From Bacillota bacterium (GTDB taxonomy: Bacteria > Bacillota > Clostridia > Acetivibrionales > JAEZXR01), in NCBI GenBank assembly GCA_023419605.1, contig JAEZXR010000132.1, positions 1 through 6,904 on the forward strand: a DNA stretch of 6,904 bases, in the 5' to 3' direction. Both the position numbers and the translations under genes were made by a program. The notes beneath the pieces are model-generated. The model was not told where the DNA came from. It did no database searches and saw nothing but the letters and a program-made list of their open reading frames with translations. How positions within the stretch are numbered: position 1 is the stretch's first letter; every line of letters begins with the position of its first letter. Positions 1 through 6,904 of this stretch are shown piece after piece.

Positions 1-3000
1 CTCAAATGTCCACATTTATAGAGGAAGCAACCGACAGCAGCTATGTGTCTATTCCCAAGGCAGAGCTGCGCGAATATTACCCCATGTCCGCCGCCCAAAA
101 AAGACTTTATATCCTTGACCGGATGGAAGGAGTGGGGACCGCCTACAACATGTCCTTCCTCTCCCTGCTGGAGGGAGATGTGGATACCCGGCAATTTGAA
201 GAGACTTTCAAGGCGCTTATCCAGAGACATGATGCCTTCCGCACCTCCTTCCATATGATGGACGGGAAGCCGGTGCAGAAGGTTCATAAGGAAATAGAAT
301 TCAGTGTCCTCTATCGGGAGATACCGGAAGATCAAATAAAGGATCTGGCAAAAGAATTTGTAAAAGCTTTTGATTTGTCCAAAGCACCCTTGCTGCGGGT
401 TTGCCTGGCAGAGACCGGCGCCGGGAAGCATGTAATGCTGGTGGACATGCACCATATCATTTCAGACGGAGTATCGCTGGATATCATTGTGAAAGAGTTC
501 ATGGAGACATACAAGGGAGTGGAGTGGAAGCCCAAAGAACTGGAGTATAAAGACTACGCCCTATGGCAGAGGGAACTGCTGGCAGCAGAAGGAATAAAAG
601 AGCAGGAGGAATATTGGCTGGGGGTATTGAAAGGCGACCTTCCGGTATTAAACATGCCTTACGATTATCCCCGGCCTCCCATCCAGAGCTTTGAGGGTGA
701 TACGGTCAAATTCCTTGCAGACCGGGAAGTTACCCAAAAGCTTCATGCTCTTGCAAAGGAAAAAAGGACGACACTGTATATGGTGCTGCTGGCTGCTTTC
801 AATGTCCTGCTTTACAAATATACGGGGCAGGAGGATATCCTCATCGGCTCCCCCATTGCCGGAAGGCGCCATGATGATTTGCAGGACATCGTGGGGCTAT
901 TTGTAAACACGCTGGCAATGAGGAACTATCCGGCCGACAGCAAAACCTTCACTGCCTTTTTAGAGGAAGTAAGGGAGAATGCAGTAAAGAGCTATGAAAA
1001 CCAGGACTACCAATTTGAAGAACTGGTGGAGAAGCTGGATATAAAGAGGGATTTGAGCCGCAATCCCCTGTTTGACGTCATGTTTGCCTTGCATAATGCA
1101 GATGACATCCATGAAACTTCCATCGGTAATATTACCTTTACGCCCTATGCACTAAATACCGGAGTTTCCAAACTGGACCTTACACTGGAGGCCAGAGAGG
1201 CTGATGGAAATATTTTATGCAGCTTTGAATATTGCACAAGGCTATTTAAAAAGGAAACCATTGAAAGGCTTGCAAAACATTACATCCGCATACTGGAGGA
1301 GATTGTAAAACTTCCTGACGTTGCCCTTTGTGATATAGAGCTGCTGTCTGAAGCGGAGAAGCACCGGATTCTGTTTGATTTTAACGATACTGCGGCGGAA
1401 TATCCCAAAGACAAGACCCTTTGCCAATTGTTCGAAGAACAGGCGGAACGGACACCGGAGGATTGGGCAGTGGTGTTTGAAGACAGGCATTTGACCTATA
1501 GGGAGTTGAATGAAAAATCCAATCAACTGGCACGGGTCCTGATGGAAAAAGGGGTAAAACCCGATGACGCCGTAGGAATCATGGTAGAGCGTTCCTTGGA
1601 AATGATCATCGGACTGCTGGGGATTTTGAAAGCAGGCGGAGCTTATCTGGCATTGGACCCTGAATTCCCCGGCGAGCGCATAAGATATTCCCTGGAAGAT
1701 GCACAAGTAAAGCTTTTACTGACACAGGCGGCATACTCAAATCTTGAATTTGAAGGAGAAACGATACGGCTGGATGATGAAAAATTGTTTGTCGGGGATA
1801 CGGGCAACGTCATAAAAAAACACGGCCCCGGCAATCTGGCCTATATCGTTTATACATCAGGTTCAACGGGAAGGCCTAAAGGAATCATGGTGGAGCATCG
1901 AAATGTTATACATATTGCCACCTGGTTCGGCCAACGGTATGATCTTACAAAAAATAAAAATGTACTTCAAATGTCCAACTACATATTTGATCCCAGCGTC
2001 GAGCAGATATTCGGAACACTGCTTTCCGGAGCTACTCTATATTGTTTGAAAAAAGAGACCCTGCTGCACCGGGAGCTCTTTCTGGCCTTTATCAGGAAAA
2101 ATGCCATCCATGTAGCAGATTTCACTCCTGGGCTGCTGAGAGAACTCCTCCTGAATGAGAAAAAGATAGAAAGCCTTCATGTCGTGATCTGTGGAGGCGA
2201 AAAGCTGGATGCAACGCTAAAAAATGCCATAATGGACCAGGGATATACACTATACGATCATTATGGCCCCAGTGAAATAACGGTTGATGCTATAACAGGC
2301 CAATGCACAAAAAATGCACAGGGTATTATCGGCAAACCCATTTCCAATACAAAAGTCTACATTTTAGATTCCCATAACCGGGTAAAGCCCATCGGGGTCA
2401 ATGGAGAGATATGTATCGCCGGATCGGGTGTAGCCAGAGGATATGTGGGTGATCCGGAGCTTACAGCCCGGAAGTTTGTCCCAAACCCTTTCCGACCGGG
2501 AGAGAGGATGTATCGAACCGGCGACCTGGCAAGATGGCTGCCGGACGGAAATATAGAGTTCATCGGAAGAATGGATGACCAGATGAAAATCCGGGGCTTT
2601 AGAATCGAACCGGGTGAAATAGAAGCACAGCTTTTGCGGCATGAACGGATCAAAGAAGCCGTCGTCATGGCAAGAGAAGATAAAAATGCAATGAAATATC
2701 TCTGTGCCTATATCGCAGCAGAAGGAGAGCCTTCCGCCGCTGAACTGAAGCAGTATCTTTCCACCCAGTTGCCGGACTACATGATCCCGGCCTATTTCAT
2801 ACCGGTTGAAAAAATACCGCTGACCTTCAATGGCAAGATTGACAGAAAAGCACTGCCTGAACCCCAAGGGAACGAGGACCGGGGAACTCCCTATGTGGCT
2901 CCCGAATCAAAACTTGAAATGGAGATTGCGGCGATTTGGCAGGAGGTCTTAGGCCAGGAACGTGTCGGCATGAAAGATAACTTTTTTGACATAGGAGGAA

Positions 3001-3248
3001 ACTCACTGTCCATCGTCAGAGTGAACCATTTAATCAACCAACGCCTGCGGGAAGAGCTGCAGCAAGAACTATCGGTAATCGATATGTTTCAGTATCCTAC
3101 CATTGACGCACTCCTGCAGAAGTTGAGTCTCGGAGGAGAAAGGGATTTGGAAAGAAAGGAAGAAAGAAAATCCAGGCTGACCAAGTCAAAGGTGCTGCTG
3201 GATCGGTCATTTAAGAGAAAAAAGGGGGATGTGAAGAATGACGTATGA
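1..3248 (+). CDS. Nonribosomal peptide synthetase, C-terminal C-A-PCP module (5' end outside window)
   Basis: This cytoplasmic assembly-line enzyme selects an amino acid, activates it as an aminoacyl-AMP, loads it on a phosphopantetheine arm and condenses it with an upstream chain. Residues are numbered from the Met at base 6. Condensation domain, about 18-440: C1 SAAQKRLYIL (28-37), C2 RHDAFRTSF, C3 HHIISDG (149-155, catalytic His150), C5 IGSPIAGRR from 280, C7 RDLSRNPLFD (348-357); the C1 form suggests an LCL type. Adenylation domain, about 455-955: A1 LTYREL (496), A2 LKAGGAY (541), A3 YTSGSTGRPKG (616-626), A4 FDPSVEQ (661), A5 YGPSE (753-757), A7 YRTGDL (836), A10 NGKIDRK with Lys944. 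Carrier domain: DIGGNSL, attachment Ser1000. A charged tail follows (about 1041-1080). No epimerase or thioesterase is present. The frame is open to the left edge, and QMSTFIEEA resembles the last helix of a preceding carrier domain, so I take the gene as 5'-partial; Met at base 6 would then be internal. Stop is TGA at 3246-3248. Domain calls are near certain; the substrate is not. Confidence 0.96.
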   Translation, partial: QMSTFIEEATDSSYVSIPKAELREYYPMSAAQKRLYILDRMEGVGTAYNMSFLSLLEGDVDTRQFEETFKALIQRHDAFRTSFHMMDGKPVQKVHKEIEFSVLYREIPEDQIKDLAKEFVKAFDLSKAPLLRVCLAETGAGKHVMLVDMHHIISDGVSLDIIVKEFMETYKGVEWKPKELEYKDYALWQRELLAAEGIKEQEEYWLGVLKGDLPVLNMPYDYPRPPIQSFEGDTVKFLADREVTQKLHALAKEKRTTLYMVLLAAFNVLLYKYTGQEDILIGSPIAGRRHDDLQDIVGLFVNTLAMRNYPADSKTFTAFLEEVRENAVKSYENQDYQFEELVEKLDIKRDLSRNPLFDVMFALHNADDIHETSIGNITFTPYALNTGVSKLDLTLEAREADGNILCSFEYCTRLFKKETIERLAKHYIRILEEIVKLPDVALCDIELLSEAEKHRILFDFNDTAAEYPKDKTLCQLFEEQAERTPEDWAVVFEDRHLTYRELNEKSNQLARVLMEKGVKPDDAVGIMVERSLEMIIGLLGILKAGGAYLALDPEFPGERIRYSLEDAQVKLLLTQAAYSNLEFEGETIRLDDEKLFVGDTGNVIKKHGPGNLAYIVYTSGSTGRPKGIMVEHRNVIHIATWFGQRYDLTKNKNVLQMSNYIFDPSVEQIFGTLLSGATLYCLKKETLLHRELFLAFIRKNAIHVADFTPGLLRELLLNEKKIESLHVVICGGEKLDATLKNAIMDQGYTLYDHYGPSEITVDAITGQCTKNAQGIIGKPISNTKVYILDSHNRVKPIGVNGEICIAGSGVARGYVGDPELTARKFVPNPFRPGERMYRTGDLARWLPDGNIEFIGRMDDQMKIRGFRIEPGEIEAQLLRHERIKEAVVMAREDKNAMKYLCAYIAAEGEPSAAELKQYLSTQLPDYMIPAYFIPVEKIPLTFNGKIDRKALPEPQGNEDRGTPYVAPESKLEMEIAAIWQEVLGQERVGMKDNFFDIGGNSLSIVRVNHLINQRLREELQQELSVIDMFQYPTIDALLQKLSLGGERDLERKEERKSRLTKSKVLLDRSFKRKKGDVKNDV
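3224..3237 (+). promoter_or_regulatory. Ribosome binding site of the PKS gene, inside the NRPS coding sequence
   Basis: A run of five G residues preceded by A (AGGGGG, ending at 3228) sits nine bases before the ATG at 3238, a normal Shine-Dalgarno distance for Bacillota. It lies within the last codons of the NRPS gene. In the PKS frame the codon 3232-3234 is TGA, so no earlier start is possible nearby, and the next in-frame ATG (3295) already lies inside the KS motif VIGMAG. The site and the stop together therefore fix the start at 3238. Its placement suggests translational coupling with the NRPS. Confidence 0.75.
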
Positions 3249-6200
3249 ACAGAGAGAGAGTTCGGAAACGGGTTTGGAAATAGCCGTGATCGGTATGGCA
3301 GGAAGGTTTCCCGGTGCCGGTACTATTAAAGAGTTTTGGGACAATCTGAAAAACGGAGTGGAGTCCATTACCTTTTTTACAGACGAAGAACTAAAACAGG
3401 CTGGAATCGGGGCCGATGTATTAGATCATCCTAATTATGTGAAAGCCAAGGGGATGCTTAAAGATCTAGAATATTTTGACGCAGATTTTTTTGAATATTC
3501 CCCTGCAGATGCCAGGGTCATGGACCCTCAAATGAGACTCTTTCATGAATGCGTTTGGGAGGCATTGGAGAATGCAGGGTATAACCCCTATACCTACAAG
3601 GGGTCCATCGGACTTTACACCGGTGCATCCGGTAATATTCAATGGGAAGCCTTATGCTTGCTGTCCTTGGCTTCCGATGATACTGCTTCTCAATTTAATG
3701 TATCGGAACTCTGCTCCCGGGACTTCATAAGCACCCGGGTATCCTACAAATTAAACCTTCGGGGCCCCAGCATGATGATTCAAACAGCCTGCTCTTCTTC
3801 ACTGGCAGCCGTCCATATTGCTTGCCACAAATTACTGGCAGGAGGCTGCGATATTGCAGTAGCGGGAGGGGTATCGATATCGCTGCCCCAAAAGAGCGGT
3901 TATGTATACCAGGATGGCATGGTTTTATCGCATGACGGGCACTGCAGGGCTTTTGACGAACAGGCCAACGGCACGGTAGTGGGGGAAGGCGCCGGTGTTG
4001 TTGTGCTAAAACGCCTGGAAGATGCGTCCGCCGATGGAGATACCATTCTGGCTGTAATAAAGGGAAGCGAAATTAATAATGACGGTTCTGAAAAAATAGG
4101 TTACACCGCCCCCAGTATTGAGGGCCAGTCCCAAGCCATTGAGGCGGCCTACCATCTGGCGGAAGTAGATCCTGAGACTGTCAGTTATATAGAAGCCCAT
4201 GGCACGGGGACTCATTTGGGAGACCCCATAGAAATTAAGGCGTTAAAAGAAGCCTTCAACACCTCCAGGAGGAATTACTGTGCCATCGGCTCGGTAAAGA
4301 CCAATATCGGGCATCTGGATGCAGCGGCAGGAGTAGCAGGACTGATAAAAACAGTATTGTCGCTGAAAAACAGGCAGATTCCCCCCAGTCTTCACTATAC
4401 TGCACCCAACCCCAAGATTGATTTTGACAACAGTCCCTTTTATGTGAACAGCACATTGCAGAACTGGGAAAGGGAAGGACAGCCTTTGCGTGCAGGGGTA
4501 AGCTCTTTTGGCATCGGAGGAACCAATGTCCACGTAGTACTGGAAGAAGCGCCGGAACAAGATACGGCAGAGGCAGGGCGTGAACACCAGCTGATGGTGC
4601 TTTCCGCCAAAACGCCAACGGCCTTGGATCGGATGTCGCAAAATTTATCCCAATACCTGAAGGAAAATCCGGAGGTCTGCCTTGCAGATGCGGCCTATAC
4701 CTTGCAGGTGGGAAGAGCGGAATTCCAGTATAGGCGAGCTTTTGCTGCCAGCAGCGTAACTGAGGCCATCGGGCAGCTTTCCCAACCCTATGATGCGGAA
4801 TATGTACAGGGGAAGGGAAGAAAAGTGGTATTCATGTTCCCCGGTCAGGGCTCCCAATATACCCATATGGGAAGGGAATTGTATGAAAAAGAGCCGGTAT
4901 TCCGGGAGGAAATGGACCGATGCTTCCATCTATTGAAGCCCATGGTACCCTTTGATATAAAAAAGGTTTTATACCCCAACAGCCATGAGGGCGATATAAA
5001 AATCACCGACACGCTGGTGGCGCAGCCCTTGATCCTCTCCTTTGAATATTCTCTGGCAAAGCTGTTAATGAGCATCGGAATAAAGCCCGACGTAATGATC
5101 GGCCACAGCCTGGGCGAATACACAGCCGCATGCCTGGCAGGGGTATTTGCTTTGGAAGATGCCCTATCCCTGGTAGTCGAGCGAGGAAAGCTGATGCAGG
5201 AGCTGCCGGAAGGAGCCATGCTCAGTGTGCCCCTCACTGAAGATGAACTGAGGCCCTTCCTGACAGAAGGACTGGCGCTGGCGGCCGTGAACAGCACTTC
5301 CCTGTGTGTCGTATCAGGAAGCAATACAGCCGTAACCGACCTGGAGGAACGCTTGCGAAAGCAAGGGTATCAGGCCATAAAGCTGCCCGCTTCGAGAGCA
5401 TTTCACTCCAAAGGGATGGAGCCTGTAATGGAAGCCTTCGTACAAAGGATGAAAGGAATGAAACTGGGCAAACCCCATATTCCCTACCTCTCTAATGTGA
5501 CAGGCAGTTGGATCACGGCAGAAGAAGCAGCCAGCCCTGCCTACTGGGGAAGGCATCTTTCTGAAACCGTCCGGTTTGCGGAAGGCATGGCAGAAATATT
5601 AAAGGATGAAAGGGCAATATTCCTGGAAGCAGGTCCTGGCTGGACGCTTACTGCATCCACAAAACAACATAAAGACTATGGGGCAGAGCATGTGGCGGTG
5701 AACCTCCTGCGTTATGAGCAGGAAGCCGTTGCAGACAGCCCCTTCCAGCAGCTGATAAGCAGTATGATAAAGAAATCCCAGACGGAAACAGGGGATGAGG
5801 CCTATCTTTTTAACCAACTGGGGAAGCTCTGGTGTGCCGGACTGGCCATCAACTGGAACTTGCTGCATAAAAACGAGAAGAGAAGGCGTATCCCGCTGCC
5901 TGCGTATCCCTTTGAACGTCAGCGTTATTGGGTGGATGGAAACCTGTTGGAAGAATTAAAACGTCGTACCGCAGGTTCGGATTTTAAAGAAATCCCGAGA
6001 AGGGATCGAGTCGAATGGCTGTATATTCCATCATGGAAGAGAATAGCGGCTCCCCATAAGGGAGCTTCTGACAGACCCAAGAGTTGTATGGTTTTCATCA
6101 ATGATCATCCCTTTGTGCAGACAGTAACCCATCGGCTGCAGCGGGAGTTCGACGACCTTTTCATTATTAAAGCCGGCTGCAAATATGCCCGGGAAAATGA

Positions 6201-6904
6201 TCATTGCTACCAAATCAATCCCTGCGAAAAGGAGGATTACAGAAAAGTACTCCTTGACTTGAAGAAAAAGGGACACAGCCCCCAGCGAATGGTACACCTA
6301 TGGAATATCACAGGGAATCTCCCCGCCTGTATCAGCCCGGAGACTGTAAAGAGGAGACAGGAAGAGGGATTTTATAGCCTTATGCACCTGTCACAGGCGG
6401 TAAATAGCAGCAATGATCCAAGAAATGTAGAGATAGTGGTTGTGTCCGACCACCTCCAGGATGTAGCGGAAGATGCCATAGACTATTCCAAGGCTGCCAT
6501 TCCCGGAGCCTGCAAGGTCATAAACCAGGAATGCAGCAATGTACACTGTCGAAGTATCGACATAGACATTTCCGAACCTGGGACTGCCAGGGAAACCCGA
6601 CTATTAGACCAGCTTATCGTGGAATTCAGCACCAAAGACAGCGAGGCTGTAGTGGCATACCGGAACAACAGAAGATGGGCGCCTGCCTTTGAGCCGGTAA
6701 GTCCCGATGTCGTGGAGGAATCAGCAGAAATAAAAATCAGGGAAAAGGGAGTATACCTGATTACCGGCGGCCTTGGGAATATGGGTCTTGTTTTTGCCGA
6801 CTATCTGGTGCGGAAGCACAGTGCAAAAGTAGCACTGCTGGGCCGTTCCGAATTCCCGCCCAAAAAAGATTGGGGACAATGGCTGGACAGCCATGACGCC
6901 GACG
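3238..6904 (+). CDS. Modular type I polyketide synthase, KS-AT-KR (3' end outside window)
   Basis: This enzyme extends the chain delivered by the NRPS by one acyl unit. I translated the frame to the right edge: 1222 codons with no stop or frameshift, so it is 3'-partial. Ketosynthase, about 14-439: starts EIAVIGMAGRFPGA, active-site TACSSSL with Cys185, EAHGTGT with His321, SVKTNIGH with His359, and closing GIGGTNVH; the triad is intact. DPQMRLFHE and FISTRVSYKLNL fit KS domains of hybrid NRPS-PKS lines. Acyltransferase, about 529-820: FPGQGSQ (534), GHSLGEY with nucleophile Ser624, Arg649 in ERGKLMQ, and RAFHS with His723; GHSLG and FHS point to malonyl-CoA. The post-AT linker ends LPAYPFERQRYW (887-898). 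The ketoreductase structural half starts near 925 (WLYIPSWKR), and its NADPH-binding half shows TGGLGNMG (1176-1183) and LGRS before the window ends. The catalytic Ser, Tyr and Lys of KR and any ACP are not visible. No dehydratase or methyltransferase fits between AT and KR. The start overlaps the NRPS stop by 11 bases, implying one operon and adjacent assembly-line order. The product compound is unknown. Confidence 0.97.
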   Translation, partial: MTYEQRESSETGLEIAVIGMAGRFPGAGTIKEFWDNLKNGVESITFFTDEELKQAGIGADVLDHPNYVKAKGMLKDLEYFDADFFEYSPADARVMDPQMRLFHECVWEALENAGYNPYTYKGSIGLYTGASGNIQWEALCLLSLASDDTASQFNVSELCSRDFISTRVSYKLNLRGPSMMIQTACSSSLAAVHIACHKLLAGGCDIAVAGGVSISLPQKSGYVYQDGMVLSHDGHCRAFDEQANGTVVGEGAGVVVLKRLEDASADGDTILAVIKGSEINNDGSEKIGYTAPSIEGQSQAIEAAYHLAEVDPETVSYIEAHGTGTHLGDPIEIKALKEAFNTSRRNYCAIGSVKTNIGHLDAAAGVAGLIKTVLSLKNRQIPPSLHYTAPNPKIDFDNSPFYVNSTLQNWEREGQPLRAGVSSFGIGGTNVHVVLEEAPEQDTAEAGREHQLMVLSAKTPTALDRMSQNLSQYLKENPEVCLADAAYTLQVGRAEFQYRRAFAASSVTEAIGQLSQPYDAEYVQGKGRKVVFMFPGQGSQYTHMGRELYEKEPVFREEMDRCFHLLKPMVPFDIKKVLYPNSHEGDIKITDTLVAQPLILSFEYSLAKLLMSIGIKPDVMIGHSLGEYTAACLAGVFALEDALSLVVERGKLMQELPEGAMLSVPLTEDELRPFLTEGLALAAVNSTSLCVVSGSNTAVTDLEERLRKQGYQAIKLPASRAFHSKGMEPVMEAFVQRMKGMKLGKPHIPYLSNVTGSWITAEEAASPAYWGRHLSETVRFAEGMAEILKDERAIFLEAGPGWTLTASTKQHKDYGAEHVAVNLLRYEQEAVADSPFQQLISSMIKKSQTETGDEAYLFNQLGKLWCAGLAINWNLLHKNEKRRRIPLPAYPFERQRYWVDGNLLEELKRRTAGSDFKEIPRRDRVEWLYIPSWKRIAAPHKGASDRPKSCMVFINDHPFVQTVTHRLQREFDDLFIIKAGCKYARENDHCYQINPCEKEDYRKVLLDLKKKGHSPQRMVHLWNITGNLPACISPETVKRRQEEGFYSLMHLSQAVNSSNDPRNVEIVVVSDHLQDVAEDAIDYSKAAIPGACKVINQECSNVHCRSIDIDISEPGTARETRLLDQLIVEFSTKDSEAVVAYRNNRRWAPAFEPVSPDVVEESAEIKIREKGVYLITGGLGNMGLVFADYLVRKHSAKVALLGRSEFPPKKDWGQWLDSHDAD

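Noticed and set aside
1242..2867. Long minus-strand open frames (1242-1706, 2357-2668, 2364-2867) within the NRPS gene
   Set aside because: They are antisense to clearly coding, motif-rich NRPS sequence, two overlap each other in different frames, and their translations show no recognisable domain.
3245..3247. ATG at 3245 overlapping the NRPS stop (ATGA arrangement) as a start for the PKS
   Set aside because: It is in a different frame from the KS sequence; the KS frame needs the ATG at 3238.
3000..3248. An epimerase or thioesterase domain ending the NRPS
   Set aside because: Only about 80 residues follow the carrier Ser1000, completing the carrier fold plus a charged tail; there is no space for either domain.
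3545..5495. Short plus-strand open frames at 3545-3730 and 5304-5495
   Set aside because: They lie inside the KS and AT coding sequence in another frame and show no domain.
4006..5868. Minus-strand open frames across the KS and AT (4006-4215, 4243-4641, 4645-4929, 4845-5324, 5314-5556, 5599-5868)
   Set aside because: They are shadows of the PKS frame, which is intact throughout and carries the catalytic motifs; their translations resemble no family I know.
5930..6750. A DH, C-methyltransferase or aminotransferase domain between AT and KR
   Set aside because: The stretch after the post-AT linker opens with WLYIPSWKR, typical of the KR structural subdomain, and leads directly into the KR Rossmann motif; no DH HxxxGxxxxP or methyltransferase motif was seen.
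3238..6904. A frameshift or premature stop in the PKS gene
   Set aside because: I read the frame codon by codon from 3238 to 6903 and found it open, with KS, AT and KR motifs all in the same frame.

Overview
The window lies entirely inside a hybrid nonribosomal peptide synthetase / type I polyketide synthase (NRPS-PKS) gene cluster. Two large plus-strand genes fill almost every base, overlap by 11 bases, and both run off an edge. The first (1-3248) is the C-terminal part of an NRPS, carrying one complete condensation-adenylation-carrier (C-A-PCP) module. The second (3238-6904) is the N-terminal part of a modular PKS, carrying ketosynthase, acyltransferase and the start of a ketoreductase (KS-AT-KR). 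No RNA gene, mobile element, CRISPR array, terminator or intergenic gap over 300 bases is visible.

Organism: the sequence fits a Bacillota (Firmicutes) host, perhaps a clostridial or Paenibacillus-like bacterium. The reasons are moderate G+C (about 47% in one line I counted), frequent ATA, AGA and AGG codons, a G-rich ribosome binding site, and domain sequences of the Bacillus/Paenibacillus/Clostridium hybrid style. This is an inference; cyanobacteria have similar hybrid enzymes.

Logic: the C domain (LCL-like) joins an upstream L-configured aminoacyl or peptidyl chain to the amino acid chosen by the A domain, which is held on the PCP at Ser1000. The PKS KS then takes over the chain, the AT (malonyl-type signature) supplies a two-carbon unit, and the KR would reduce the new beta-ketone. 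No dehydratase lies between AT and KR, so the expected unit is a beta-hydroxy-gamma-amino acid (statine-like). The remaining KR, the ACP and whatever follows lie beyond the right edge.

The most informative points are the unfamiliar A-domain pocket (read as D-P-E-D-V-C-H-V-D-K, acidic, perhaps for a basic amino acid), the predicted statine-type step, the charged C-terminal tail of the NRPS facing a very short N-terminus on the PKS, and the evidence that the first gene begins upstream of the window. I see no new class of system here: the enzymology is that of known assembly lines, and any novelty would lie in the product.
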